NCBI RefSeq assembly: GCF_034353875.1
Contig: NZ_CP133784.1
Coordinates: 1,550,001-1,614,000 of the forward strand
Origin: Pseudomonas sp. MH9.2
GTDB lineage: Bacteria > Pseudomonadota > Gammaproteobacteria > Pseudomonadales > Pseudomonadaceae
Direction: 5' to 3'
Length of the DNA: 64,000 nucleotides
The first letter of the stretch is position 1, and every line of letters begins with the position of its first letter. The translations under genes and the position numbers were made by a program. The notes under the pieces are model-generated. The model did not search any database. It had not been told where the DNA came from and was given only the letters and a program-made list of their open reading frames with translations. Positions 49,447 through 58,624 of the stretch are shown piece by piece.

Positions 49447-50242
49447 ACATCTCTTGTTTATCGCTGCCCTGTTGTGCGCAGGCGTAACCCATGCGGCCGA
49501 TGTCCCACCAGCGGCCCATCCCCCGATCGTTGCCAGGGTCTCCAATCCGGACGGTTTCACCGAACCGTTGAAGTCACTGAAATTCAACCCGGGCCTGGAC
49601 CAGCGAGAGTTCGAACGCGCGACCCTCAACGCCCTCAACGTCTATGACCCGTTAGAGTCGTGGAACCGTCGGGTGTATCACTTCAACTATCGCTTTGATG
49701 AGTGGGTATTCCTGCCGGTGGTCAACGGCTATCGCTACATCACACCGAACTTTTTGCGCTCCGGCGTCAGTAACTTCTTCAGCAACCTGGGCGATATCCC
49801 GAACCTGTTGAACAGTCTGTTCCAGTTCAAGGGCCACCGCTCGCTGAACACTACGGGCCGATTGCTGCTCAACACCACGGTCGGCGTCGCCGGGCTGTGG
49901 GACCCCGCGACCATGATGGGCCTGCCACGTCAAAGCGAAGACTTTGGTCAAACGTTGGGCTTCTATGGCTTGCCAAGTGGTCCGTACCTGATCCTGCCAA
50001 TCCTCGGGCCATCGAACCTGCGTGACACCGCGGGGCTGGTCTTCGACTTTACGGCCGAATCGCAGATCAACTTCCTCAATGTCGCCCAGGTCAGCGACAA
50101 TCACCCGGAAATCTACCTGTTGCGGGCTATCGACCGGCGCTACACCAACAGCTTCCGCTATGGTCAGGCGAACTCACCGTTCGAGTACGAGAAAGTGCGC
50201 TACGTCTACACCGAAGCGCGTAAGTTGCAGATTGCCGAGTAA
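49439..50242 (+). CDS. mlaA: MlaA/VacJ family outer membrane protein (267 aa)
   Basis: MlaA removes misplaced phospholipids from the outer leaflet of the outer membrane. DPLESWNRRVYHFNYRFDEW (about 70-89), VSNFFSNLGDIPNLLNSLFQFK (about 111-132), LLLNTTVGVAGLWDPAT and the later YLILPILGPSNLRDTAG are diagnostic. Signal MAKHLLFIAALLCAGVTHA; the Cys13 context (ALLC) is a poor lipobox, so it may be a soluble or non-lipidated variant. GTG start overlaps the hydrolase stop. Confidence 0.9.
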   Translation: MAKHLLFIAALLCAGVTHAADVPPAAHPPIVARVSNPDGFTEPLKSLKFNPGLDQREFERATLNALNVYDPLESWNRRVYHFNYRFDEWVFLPVVNGYRYITPNFLRSGVSNFFSNLGDIPNLLNSLFQFKGHRSLNTTGRLLLNTTVGVAGLWDPATMMGLPRQSEDFGQTLGFYGLPSGPYLILPILGPSNLRDTAGLVFDFTAESQINFLNVAQVSDNHPEIYLLRAIDRRYTNSFRYGQANSPFEYEKVRYVYTEARKLQIAE

Positions 50243-50274
50243 GCAACTGAGCAACTGAGCAAGCGTCATAAAAC

Positions 50275-50305
50275 GGCCAGCCTGGGTAACAGGCTGGCCT
50301 TTTTA
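50275..50305 (+). terminator. Terminator after mlaA
   Basis: GGCCAGCCTG-GGTAA-CAGGCTGGCC followed by T5. Confidence 0.9.
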
Positions 50306-50457
50306 TTGCCTGCTTTGTTATTGCCCATAACGATCAACTGCCGCTGACAGGGGAAAGCATCAGAATAATTGATAACCAAGGCATAAAAATCGCACCATTC
50401 CCTCAACGGGACAGGCATAACATAGTCGCCATTCCCACCTGATCAGGAGCTGCCGTG

Positions 50458-51312
50458 ATGACTCAATTTCGCAACGTGCTGGCGATTCAAGCCGGTCAGC
50501 CTACTTCCGACGGTGCCGGCGTGCGCCTGACTCGTGTGTTCGGCGGCGAAAGCATGGAGCTGTTCGACCCGTTCCTGATGCTCGACGAGTTTGGCTCGGA
50601 CAAGCCCGACGATTACATTGCCGGTTTCCCTGCGCATCCGCACCGAGGTTTCGAGACGGTCACCTATATGCTCGAAGGTCGGATGCGCCACGAGGATCAT
50701 CTGGGCAACGTAGGCTTGCTCGAAGGGGGTGGTGTGCAATGGATGACGGCAGCCCGCGGGATTATCCACAGCGAAATGCCTGAGCAGGAGGAAGGTGTGA
50801 TGCGCGGTTTTCAGCTGTGGCTGAACCTGCCGGCCAAGTCCAAGCTCAACCCCGCCAGCTATCAAGACATTCAACCGCAGAACATTCCCCGGTTGACCAC
50901 GAAGGCTGGTGTGGAAGTGGTCGTGATCGCCGGGCAGTTCGACGACGGTCAGGTGCAACAGGCGGGTGCAGTGCAGCGCCCGGATACCGAACCGTTTTAT
51001 TTCGACCTGCACATCCCCGCTGGCGCGAGCATCAGCCCGCAGATTCCACAGGGCCACCGCGTGCTGCTGTACGTTTACGAGGGCACCCTTGAACTTGCTG
51101 GTCAGCCACAAACAATCGACACCTGTCGTCTGGTACGCTTGTCTGACGTCGGTGAGTTGCAACTGCACAGCGCCTCAGGGGCAAAGGTGTTATTGATCGC
51201 AGGCAAGCCGTTGCGTGAGCCCATCGTGCAATACGGCCCGTTCGTGATGAACACCCGAGAAGAGATCGAGCAGGCATTGCGTGACTTTCGCGATGACCGC
51301 CTGACCGCCTGA
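50458..51312 (+). CDS. Pirin family protein (284 aa)
   Basis: Bicupin protein with metal ligands in HPHRGFETVTYMLEGRMRHEDHLGN (His56/His58 region) and IIHSEMPE. The C-terminal cupin has the Pirin_C signature (REPIVQYGPFVMNTREEIEQALRDF). Pirins of this type can be quercetinases or bind regulators; substrate is unknown. ATG 50458 with AGGAG upstream. Confidence 0.93.
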   Translation: MTQFRNVLAIQAGQPTSDGAGVRLTRVFGGESMELFDPFLMLDEFGSDKPDDYIAGFPAHPHRGFETVTYMLEGRMRHEDHLGNVGLLEGGGVQWMTAARGIIHSEMPEQEEGVMRGFQLWLNLPAKSKLNPASYQDIQPQNIPRLTTKAGVEVVVIAGQFDDGQVQQAGAVQRPDTEPFYFDLHIPAGASISPQIPQGHRVLLYVYEGTLELAGQPQTIDTCRLVRLSDVGELQLHSASGAKVLLIAGKPLREPIVQYGPFVMNTREEIEQALRDFRDDRLTA

Positions 51313-51376
51313 TCGACCGCGTAGTCGTTGGCATTGCAGAGACGGAGGATGACGCAGCATCCATAAAAATGTGGAC

Positions 51377-51423
51377 GAATCCATTCCCCGTTATCGGTCT
51401 TATCGTTAACGGGGAATGGATTC
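51377..51423. repeat. Long perfect hairpin between convergent genes
   Basis: GAATCCATTCCCCGTTA and its exact complement (17 bp) flank a 13-base loop. No T tract on either strand. It stands between the pirin gene and the convergent 60-aa gene and could protect 3' ends or terminate both. Confidence 0.7.
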
Positions 51424-51438
51424 ATTGCAGAGAGGCGT

Positions 51439-51621
51439 TCATTGCTGGGTTTTGTGATCCAGTGCCGCGTAGAAATGGGCGCTTTGTTGCAGATATTTGG
51501 TGGTGTAGCTCTGGGTGACATTCGATTTTTTGTCGCTGATCTCGACACTGGCGCTGGCAGGCAGGGCGACAGCGGCGGAGATGGCGGATGCTGCAATGAC
51601 AGAGAAGATATTGAAGTTCAT
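51439..51621 (-). CDS. Small exported protein (60 aa)
   Basis: Starts MNFNIFSVIAASAISAAVAL with a signal peptide likely cleaved after PASAS (about residue 25). The mature 35 residues end AHFYAALDHKTQQ and have no Cys. RBS GAGG 8 nt upstream. Similar short exported proteins of unknown function are common in Pseudomonas. Confidence 0.7.
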   Translation of the reverse strand: MNFNIFSVIAASAISAAVALPASASVEISDKKSNVTQSYTTKYLQQSAHFYAALDHKTQQ

Positions 51622-51790
51622 GTCGTAAGCCTCGGATGTTCAGGTTGGGTAACTGCCGTTTAAGGCCGTGACTCAAACTTACGCCCGGGGGTCTGATCTC
51701 AGAAATGCTTTGTACTGGTAGCCCATATCAACTCAATTAATAACAGGCTGCAGCGCCCGGAAAACGGGGCTTAAGCCTATTATTCAGGGG

Positions 51791-52957
51791 TTAGCGGGTG
51801 AGGAATCTGAAGTCAGAGGGTGAGTCGATGTCCATTTTTTGCACGGTTTCGCCCAAAAGACCGGTCTTGGTGTCGCGGCGGAGGATAACGATCTGGTTGC
51901 TTTTCTGATTGGCAATCAACAGAAAATGACCACTGGGGTCAATGCTGAACTCGCGCGGCTCAGTGCCCTCGACCGAGCGCCGCTGGACTTCCTTGAGCTG
52001 GCCGGTCGCCGGGGCGATGGAAAATACCACTAGCTGATTGGCCTCTCCCCGATTGGCGACATACAGAAATTTACCGTCCGCCGAGCTGTGTAGGCCTCCT
52101 GCGCTATTTTTCTGCTGCATGCTCTTGTCAGCCAGATCAATCAGCTGGGTGCGCTTGAAAACCCCGTCGTGGTAATCGAACAGCGCCACCTGCGCCGACA
52201 TCTCCAATGTCAGATAGGCGTGCTTGCCGTCGTGACTGAACAACACATGGCGAGGCCCGCTGCCCGCAGGTAATTCCACCGCAGGGTTCCTGGCGGGTTG
52301 AAGGGGTTGCTTGGCCTTGCTGTCGTATCGATAGACAAACAGCTTGTCGGCCCCCAGATCGCTGGCGATCAGGTACTTGCCGTCCGGTGTCGGTACGACC
52401 GAATGCACATGGGACGACGCTTGGCGCTCTGGATCGATATGGCTGGCCGGATGGCTGCTGGTTTGCGCAACGGCGGACAGCTTGCCCGACGAATCCACCG
52501 GCACCACTGCCAGCGCGCCGCCCGGATCGGGGTGCACGGCGTAGTTGGACACGAACAGGAAGCGTCCGTCAGGGCTCAGACTGGAATGGGTCGGCTCATC
52601 GCCCTTGCTCTCGACCTGATTGATCGGTGTCACTTCATGGCTTTTACCATTGATGGCGAAGCTGCTGACCTTGCCCACGGTGTTGCGCTGACCTGGACCG
52701 TTCTCATTGACCACGAACAGGCGGCGCTGATCGTCGGAAAGCGTCAGCCAGGACGGGTTTTCGCTTTTGATCACTTGGCGCGGGTGCAGGTCGATCTTTC
52801 CACTCTGACTGTCGAACCGGTAGCGGTAGATGCCTTCACTGTTACCTTGGGTGTATGACCCCACCAGCACATCGTACTCAGTGACATTTTGCGCTAAAAC
52901 GGGGAAAGCGCTGATCCCACTCACCATCACCAGCCAGGGCAGAGTTTTACGGTTCAT
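51791..52957 (-). CDS. Exported lactonase, 7-bladed beta-propeller (388 aa)
   Basis: Lactonase family (6-phosphogluconolactonase/YbhE-like) with a signal peptide (MNRKTLPWLVMVSGISAFPVLAQ). Repeated blade motifs include LVGSYTQGNSEGIYRY, HSSLSPDGRFLFVSNY, HVHSVVPTPDGKYLIASDLG, GPRHVLFSHDGKHAYLTLEM and SIDPSGHFLLIANQ. Export means phosphorylated sugars are unlikely substrates. It lies 111 bp downstream of the glucose dehydrogenase gene on the same strand, so gluconolactone made in the periplasm is a plausible substrate. Confidence 0.85.
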   Translation of the reverse strand: MNRKTLPWLVMVSGISAFPVLAQNVTEYDVLVGSYTQGNSEGIYRYRFDSQSGKIDLHPRQVIKSENPSWLTLSDDQRRLFVVNENGPGQRNTVGKVSSFAINGKSHEVTPINQVESKGDEPTHSSLSPDGRFLFVSNYAVHPDPGGALAVVPVDSSGKLSAVAQTSSHPASHIDPERQASSHVHSVVPTPDGKYLIASDLGADKLFVYRYDSKAKQPLQPARNPAVELPAGSGPRHVLFSHDGKHAYLTLEMSAQVALFDYHDGVFKRTQLIDLADKSMQQKNSAGGLHSSADGKFLYVANRGEANQLVVFSIAPATGQLKEVQRRSVEGTEPREFSIDPSGHFLLIANQKSNQIVILRRDTKTGLLGETVQKMDIDSPSDFRFLTR

Positions 52958-53068
52958 GAGCAGTTCTCTAATTGTTGGAGGTGTTGGGCGCCCTACTTGG
53001 CCAATCGCGCTATCGCCATCGATTCTATGACAGCGCCCGTGATGCAATCGTTTTATCGCGGCGTGTTA

Positions 53069-55498
53069 TCAAGGTTTGGGCAGCGCGAATGCCATCACGT
53101 AATCGCCCTTCCGGGTGCCGAGCGAACCATGACCGCCAGCCATAATCAGCACGTATTGGCGACCGTCTCCACCGGTGTAGGTCATGGGCGTGGCTTGACC
53201 GCCCGCTGGCAGGCGGCCCTCCCACAGTTGTTTGCCGTTGCGGATGTCATAGGCCCGCAGGTATTGATCCAGCGTACCGCCGAGGAACGACACGCCACCG
53301 GCGGTGCTGATCGTGCCCCCCATGCTCGGCACACCCATGGGCAACGGAACCGGCAGCGGCGCACTGTCGCGAACTGTACCGTTCTTGTGTTTCCAGATCA
53401 CTTTATGGGTGGTCAGATCAACCGCCGCAACGTAACCCCAGGCCGGTGCCTGGCACGGCAACCCCACGTGTGAAAGCAGTGGCGACAGGATCACCCCATA
53501 CGGCGCTCCTTTGTTCGGCTGCACGCCTTGGGTTTCACTTTTGCGTGCAGGGCCGCCCTGCATGGCGGAGCGTGGCACCAGTGTCGAGGTGAAGGCCATG
53601 TAATTGGGCGAAAGAAAGGCAACCTGCCGCACCGGATCGACGGAGATGCCGCCCCAATTGAAGACGCCGACATTGCCTGGATAGATGATCGACCCCTGAG
53701 TCGAGGGTGGCGTGTAAATCCCGTCATAGCGCAGCGAACGAAACGTGATGCGACACAGCATCTGATCAATCGGAGTCACGCCCCACATGTCCGCTTCGCG
53801 CAGGCGCGGCGGCATCATGTTCAGCGCCGACATGGGCTGGGTTGGCGAGGTGAAGTCACCCTCCACCGCACCCTGCGGCACAGCGGTTTCCTTGATGGGC
53901 ACAATGGGCGTACCGGTGCGGCGGTCGAGGACATAAATGCTGCCCTGCTTGGTCGATGCCAGCAGGGCCGGCTTGATCCCGCTCTCGGTCTTGAGGTCCA
54001 TCAGTGTCGGCTGCCCGCCGACGTCCATGTCCCACAGATCATGGTGGGTGAACTGAAAGGTCCAGCGCACCTTGCCCGTGGCAATGTCCAGCGCGGTCAC
54101 GCCGGCGCTGTACGGCTCAGGCTGCTGGCGATCACCGCCCCACTGATCCGGCGTATGGTTGCCCATGGGCAGGTAGAGCATGCCCAGCTTTTCGTCGACG
54201 CTCATCACCGACCACATGTTGGGCGAGTTGCGGGTGTAGGTCAGGCCGGGCAGGATTGGCTCGGTGTTGTCGGGGTTGCCGCTGTCCCAGTTCCATACCA
54301 GCTTGCCGCTGCGCACGTCGAAGGCACGAATCACCCCCGACGGCTCGTCGATGGATTCATTGTCGGTGACATGCCCGCCAATGATCACCAGATCGCGGGT
54401 GACCGCAGGTGGCGATGTAGAGTAATACCCGCCCGGGGTGAAGTCCCCGATATTGCGGGTCAGGTCGACCGAGCCTTGATCGCCAAACTCTTCGCACAGC
54501 GTGCCGTTATCCGCGTTCAGGGCGATCAGCCGGGTATCTGCGGTGGGCACAAAAATGCGCCTGGGACAGGTGTTCTTCACCGCCACGACGGCTTTGCCAG
54601 AGGGGGTTTTGCCAGAAAACGCTTTACCCTCAGGGCTTGAGGGATACGCCCCGACATCATGGTAGGCCACTCCACGACAGGTCATGTGCGCCCAACCTTT
54701 AAAGTTGGCGGCATTCTGCGTGCTGAGTTTGGGATCGAAGCGCCAGATTTCTTTGCCGGAATCCGGGTCCAGGGCAATCACCTGGCTGTGCGGAGTGCAC
54801 AGATAGAGCATGCCGTTAACCTTGAGCGGGGTGTTCTCGGCAGTGGTTTCCTGCGGATCGTTGGGACCCGGCAGATCGCCAGTGCGAAAAGTCCACGCGA
54901 GTTGCAGCTGATGCGCATTGTCCGGGGTAATTTGCGCCAGAGGTGAATACCGGTCACCGAACGCACTGCGCCCGTATGACTGCCAATCGCCGTCAGGCTG
55001 CTTTGGCGCACTCTGCTGCACACCCGCATCGGCACGTGCCAACTCACCCTTGATTTCATCGTACTGCGTGTATTGACTGGCCCATGCTGCAGCACCGGCA
55101 ACCAACACTGCCAGGCTCAGACTGGCAGTGGAAAACCGTTGATGTTCCGGCCTCAAAGGACGCCGAACAGCCGGCAACAACAGTACGATGCCCAGGACAA
55201 ACCACAAGGACAAGCGCGGAACCAGCTGCCACCAATCCAGCCCGACTTCCCACCACGCCCACAGCGTGCTGACGAGCAGCAGCACGGCATACAGCCCAAT
55301 CGCCGCACGCCGCGCCAGAATCAGCAACACCCCGCTCAACGCAAAGCCGGCCCCGGCAAGTACGTAATAAAACGACCCGCCCAACTGCGCCAGCTTGACG
55401 CCCCCGGTCACCATGACCAGTCCTAACGCCAGCAACACCGTCCCGACCAGAGTCGGTAACAGGCCCGCACGTTTCTTTATTGCACCTTGGGTGCTCAT
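53069..55498 (-). CDS. gcd: Membrane PQQ-dependent glucose dehydrogenase (809 aa)
   Basis: Oxidises aldoses (glucose to gluconolactone) in the periplasm and feeds electrons to ubiquinone. Five membrane helices are at about 14-150. The quinoprotein propeller starts about 165 (DGDWQSYGRSAFGDRYSPLAQITPDN) and contains TWAFRTGD-like LAWTFRTGDLPGP, GGHVTDNESIDEPSGVIRAFD, QFTHHDLWDMDVGGQPTL and the end block YVLIMAGGHGSLGTRKGDYVMAFALPKP. Length fits Gcd; a quinate/shikimate or other polyol dehydrogenase of the same family cannot be fully excluded. Confidence 0.85.
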   Translation of the reverse strand: MSTQGAIKKRAGLLPTLVGTVLLALGLVMVTGGVKLAQLGGSFYYVLAGAGFALSGVLLILARRAAIGLYAVLLLVSTLWAWWEVGLDWWQLVPRLSLWFVLGIVLLLPAVRRPLRPEHQRFSTASLSLAVLVAGAAAWASQYTQYDEIKGELARADAGVQQSAPKQPDGDWQSYGRSAFGDRYSPLAQITPDNAHQLQLAWTFRTGDLPGPNDPQETTAENTPLKVNGMLYLCTPHSQVIALDPDSGKEIWRFDPKLSTQNAANFKGWAHMTCRGVAYHDVGAYPSSPEGKAFSGKTPSGKAVVAVKNTCPRRIFVPTADTRLIALNADNGTLCEEFGDQGSVDLTRNIGDFTPGGYYSTSPPAVTRDLVIIGGHVTDNESIDEPSGVIRAFDVRSGKLVWNWDSGNPDNTEPILPGLTYTRNSPNMWSVMSVDEKLGMLYLPMGNHTPDQWGGDRQQPEPYSAGVTALDIATGKVRWTFQFTHHDLWDMDVGGQPTLMDLKTESGIKPALLASTKQGSIYVLDRRTGTPIVPIKETAVPQGAVEGDFTSPTQPMSALNMMPPRLREADMWGVTPIDQMLCRITFRSLRYDGIYTPPSTQGSIIYPGNVGVFNWGGISVDPVRQVAFLSPNYMAFTSTLVPRSAMQGGPARKSETQGVQPNKGAPYGVILSPLLSHVGLPCQAPAWGYVAAVDLTTHKVIWKHKNGTVRDSAPLPVPLPMGVPSMGGTISTAGGVSFLGGTLDQYLRAYDIRNGKQLWEGRLPAGGQATPMTYTGGDGRQYVLIMAGGHGSLGTRKGDYVMAFALPKP

Positions 55499-55590
55499 AA
55501 TGGATCTCCCTATCGTTTGTGGCTCAAATCCGTTGAGCCGATGTGAAACGCAGTATAGCTGCCGTAAGAAACTCGACCCGTCGACGCGAA

Positions 55591-55905
55591 TCAGTCCCGC
55601 CCGGAAGCGTCGTCGACGTCGACGTCTTCGTCCACATCATCATCGCTTGGCGTAAACGCGCTGAGGCACACGATCCGGTGATCAGCACTACCATCGCTGA
55701 GGGTCCAGCTCTGCAATTGCGTATCAAACGTCGCTGCCTGCACCTGCGCAAGGCTGAAACGCCAGATTTTGCGCTCGCGACCGTCTATTGCCTCAACCTC
55801 CAGATGTTCGTCGCCCAGAGAAAACTCCCAGGCATGCAGCCCGTCAATTTCCAACATGTTGGCCGTTTGCAAGGCCGCAAGCAGGGTTTGGTTAGTGCTG
55901 GTCAT
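55591..55905 (-). CDS. DUF5629 family protein (104 aa)
   Basis: Starts MTSTNQTLLAALQTANMLEI. Core DGLHAWEFSLGDEHLEVEAIDGRERKIWRFS and SWTLSDGSADHRIVCLSAF fit the small Pseudomonas DUF5629 family. The C-terminus is a run of Asp/Val/Glu encoded by a GACGTC-type repeat (55,612-55,645). Function unknown. Confidence 0.78.
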   Translation of the reverse strand: MTSTNQTLLAALQTANMLEIDGLHAWEFSLGDEHLEVEAIDGRERKIWRFSLAQVQAATFDTQLQSWTLSDGSADHRIVCLSAFTPSDDDVDEDVDVDDASGRD

Positions 55906-56010
55906 AACGTTCAATCGCCTGAGTTAAAGGACGAATGATAGGCCAAACGGCGGGACGTTCCCACGCACTGCCAATCTCTGTTTATGAACGACCCTGAATT
56001 CCCCACCGAA

Positions 56011-57594
56011 TCAGCCCATCGCAGCCGTTGACGCCACCCCATCCACCAATCGCTGAATGCCCAGCGGGTTGGCGTTTTTTAGGGCGGCGGGCAGTGCGCT
56101 GTCCGGGTAGTTCTGGAAACACACCGGGCGCAGGAAACGATCGATCGCCAACGTCCCCACCGACGTCCCACGGGCATCGGAAGTCGCGGGATAAGGCCCG
56201 CCGTGCACCATCGAATCGCACACCTCGACCCCGGTCGGATAACCGTTAAGCAGGATACGGCCGACTTTCAGTTCCAGCAGCGCAGTGAGTTCGCTGAACT
56301 GCTGCAGGTCGCCCGGTTCGGCGATCAAGGTCGCGGTGAGCTGACCGTGCAAGCCGTGCAGGGCTTCGCTGAGTTGGGCTTGATCGACGACTTCCACCAC
56401 CACGGTGGTCGGGCCGAATACTTCTTCCTGCAACACCGCGTCGCCGTTGAGCAACAGGCTGACATCGGCCTTGAACAGTTGTGGCCGGGCCTGATTACCC
56501 TGCTGTTCACTGCCTGCCAGGTGCGCGATGCCAGAGTGCGCCTGCAATGCCTGCAAACCTTTGGCATAGCTGCCTAGCGTGCCCGCATTGAGCATGGTTT
56601 GCGGCGCTTGATCGTTGATCTGCGCGCTGAGCTGTTGCACGAATTCGCTGAACGCGGGCGAGCGCAGACCAATGACCAGACCGGGATTGGTACAGAACTG
56701 ACCACACCCCTGAACCACCGACGCAGCCAGTTCGCCGGCAATGCTTTCGCCGCGTGCAGCCAGGGCCTCGGGAAGGATGATCACCGGGTTAATGCTGCTC
56801 ATCTCGGCGAACACTGGAATCGGTTGTGGGCGCGCTGCCGCCATGTCGCACAGGGCGCGGCCACCTTTGAGCGAGCCGGTGAAGCCCATGGCCAGAATCG
56901 CCGGATGTTTGACCAGCGCTTCACCCACGCCGGCGCCGTAGATCATGTTGAACACGCCGGCCGGCATGCCGGTCTTTTCCGCCGCGCGGATGATCGCATC
57001 AGCGACCTGTTCGGCGGTTGCCATGTGCCCGCTGTGGGCCTTGAACACCACCGGGCAACCGGCCGCGAGGGCCGAAGCGGTATCGCCACCGGCCGTCGAG
57101 AATGCCAGCGGAAAGTTACTGGCGCCGAACACGGCAACCGGGCCCAGGCCGATGCGGTACTGACGCAGGTCCGGGCGTGGCAACGGTTTGCGTTCCGGCA
57201 GCGCCTGATCGATTCGCGCACCGTAGAAATCTCCACGGCGCAGGACCTTGGCGAATAAGCGCATCTGGCCACTGGTACGTCCGCGTTCGCCCTGGATACG
57301 CCCGGCAGGCAGCGCGGTTTCACGGCAAACCATGGCAACGAAGTCATCGCCCAGCGCGTCGAGTTCATCGGCGATGGCGTCGAGGAATTCAGCCCGTTTC
57401 ACTGCGCTCAATTGACGATAGATCGGGTACGCGGCAGCGGCTGCCTTGGCGGCGCTGTCGACTTCTTCGAGGGTGGCCTGATAGAAGTCGTGGGGCAGCT
57501 TTTCGCCGGTGCTGGCGTCGACGCTGTGCACGATGACCTGGCCGGCAGCGCTACGCTGGCCGCCGATGTAGTTGTAACCAAGAATGTGGGACAT
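56011..57594 (-). CDS. 2,5-dioxovalerate (alpha-ketoglutaric semialdehyde) dehydrogenase (527 aa)
   Basis: NADP-type aldehyde dehydrogenase of the KGSADH family, longer than usual ALDHs. Cofactor and active-site elements: VAVFGASNFPLAFSTAGGDTASALAAGCPVVFKAH, the Glu in FAEMSSINPVI, and the nucleophile Cys in GCGQFCTNPG. It catalyses the last step of the oxidative pentose or galactarate/glucarate routes, giving 2-oxoglutarate. It lies 12 bp after the FAH-type gene, in the pentonate cluster. RBS GGAG. Confidence 0.88.
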   Translation of the reverse strand: MSHILGYNYIGGQRSAAGQVIVHSVDASTGEKLPHDFYQATLEEVDSAAKAAAAAYPIYRQLSAVKRAEFLDAIADELDALGDDFVAMVCRETALPAGRIQGERGRTSGQMRLFAKVLRRGDFYGARIDQALPERKPLPRPDLRQYRIGLGPVAVFGASNFPLAFSTAGGDTASALAAGCPVVFKAHSGHMATAEQVADAIIRAAEKTGMPAGVFNMIYGAGVGEALVKHPAILAMGFTGSLKGGRALCDMAAARPQPIPVFAEMSSINPVIILPEALAARGESIAGELAASVVQGCGQFCTNPGLVIGLRSPAFSEFVQQLSAQINDQAPQTMLNAGTLGSYAKGLQALQAHSGIAHLAGSEQQGNQARPQLFKADVSLLLNGDAVLQEEVFGPTTVVVEVVDQAQLSEALHGLHGQLTATLIAEPGDLQQFSELTALLELKVGRILLNGYPTGVEVCDSMVHGGPYPATSDARGTSVGTLAIDRFLRPVCFQNYPDSALPAALKNANPLGIQRLVDGVASTAAMG

Positions 57595-57606
57595 GAACGG
57601 TGCTCC

Positions 57607-58599
57607 TTAAAGGGTGCCAATGGTGCCGGGCTGAAAAGCAGCTTCAGCCGGGGCGATGCCGTTGATCAACGGGGCGCCGAAGTCGGCCTGACTGATTTCG
57701 AACGTATCCCCTGGCCGAGCGCACACGCCGTCGGCAAAAGACAAGGTCGCGGTGCCGAAGAAATGAATGTGCACATCGCCCGGACGCAGGAATTGGCTGT
57801 ACTTGAAGTGGTGGTATTCGAGGTTCTCGAAGCTGTGGCACATGTTGGCCTCGCCACTGAGGAACTCTTTTTCCCAGAGCACCGTGCCGTCACGAAGGAT
57901 CCGGCTGGTGCCCGACAGGTGTTGCGGCAGTTCGCCGACCCGTAATTCCGGGCCAAATGAACAGGCGCGTAATTTGGAGTGCGCGAGGTACAGGTAGTTC
58001 TTGCGCTCCATCACATGGTCGGAAAACTCATTGCCGATGGCGAAGCCCAGACGGTACGGCTTATGGTCAGGACCAATCACATACAAACCGCTCAACTCCG
58101 GCTCTTCGCCAGCATCTTCAGCGAACGGCGGCAGCGGGAACGAACGCCCTGGGCGAACGACGATGCCGCCGTCGCCTTTATAGAACCATTCTGGCTGCAC
58201 TCCGGCCTGGCCAGCGGTCGGTTTACCACCCTCAAGACCCCATTGAAAAATGCGCATGCTGTCGGTCAATGTCGCGTCATCAACCGTGTGCTGGTGCATT
58301 TTGTCCCGCGTCGCAGCACTGCCCAAATGCGTCAAGCCAGTACCACTAACCAGCATGTGTGCCGGATCGGGATGGTCCAGCGGTGGCAGAATGCGCAGGT
58401 CTTGCAGCAGTTGCGGGTAATCGTGATCGGTACCCAGCCCTTGGCGTTCGACCTGTTGCACCAGACTGACGCCCGCCTCAATGGCGGCCAGCGCCAGTTC
58501 GCGAACGCTGGCAGCGCCCACCACTTCGCGCACCCGCTCGCCGTCCACCACGCCAACCCGACGCTGGCCATTGCTCAATTCGAACTGTACTAAACGCAT
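57607..58599 (-). CDS. FAH-family 2-keto-3-deoxy-pentonate dehydratase-like protein (330 aa)
   Basis: Fumarylacetoacetate hydrolase fold. MRLVQFELSNGQRRVGVVDGERVREVV is the small N-terminal domain; the catalytic domain has GDGGIVVRPGRSFPLPPFAEDAGEEPELSGLYVIG and a metal-binding acidic set. By family and neighbours it matches the XylX-type dehydratase, which converts 2-keto-3-deoxy-pentonate to 2-oxoglutarate semialdehyde. ATG 58599 has GGAG 7 nt upstream. The exact pentonate (L-arabinonate, D-xylonate) is not determined. Confidence 0.82.
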   Translation of the reverse strand: MRLVQFELSNGQRRVGVVDGERVREVVGAASVRELALAAIEAGVSLVQQVERQGLGTDHDYPQLLQDLRILPPLDHPDPAHMLVSGTGLTHLGSAATRDKMHQHTVDDATLTDSMRIFQWGLEGGKPTAGQAGVQPEWFYKGDGGIVVRPGRSFPLPPFAEDAGEEPELSGLYVIGPDHKPYRLGFAIGNEFSDHVMERKNYLYLAHSKLRACSFGPELRVGELPQHLSGTSRILRDGTVLWEKEFLSGEANMCHSFENLEYHHFKYSQFLRPGDVHIHFFGTATLSFADGVCARPGDTFEISQADFGAPLINGIAPAEAAFQPGTIGTL

Positions 58600-58624
58600 G
58601 TGCATGCTCCCTTCTTTGCAGGCT

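Noticed and set aside
48541..49638. 365-codon minus-strand frame opposite hydrolase and mlaA
   Set aside because: Spans two real plus-strand genes and has no RBS or domain.
53528..54640. 370-codon plus-strand frame opposite gcd
   Set aside because: Antisense to a conserved quinoprotein domain; His/Arg/Gly-rich shadow.
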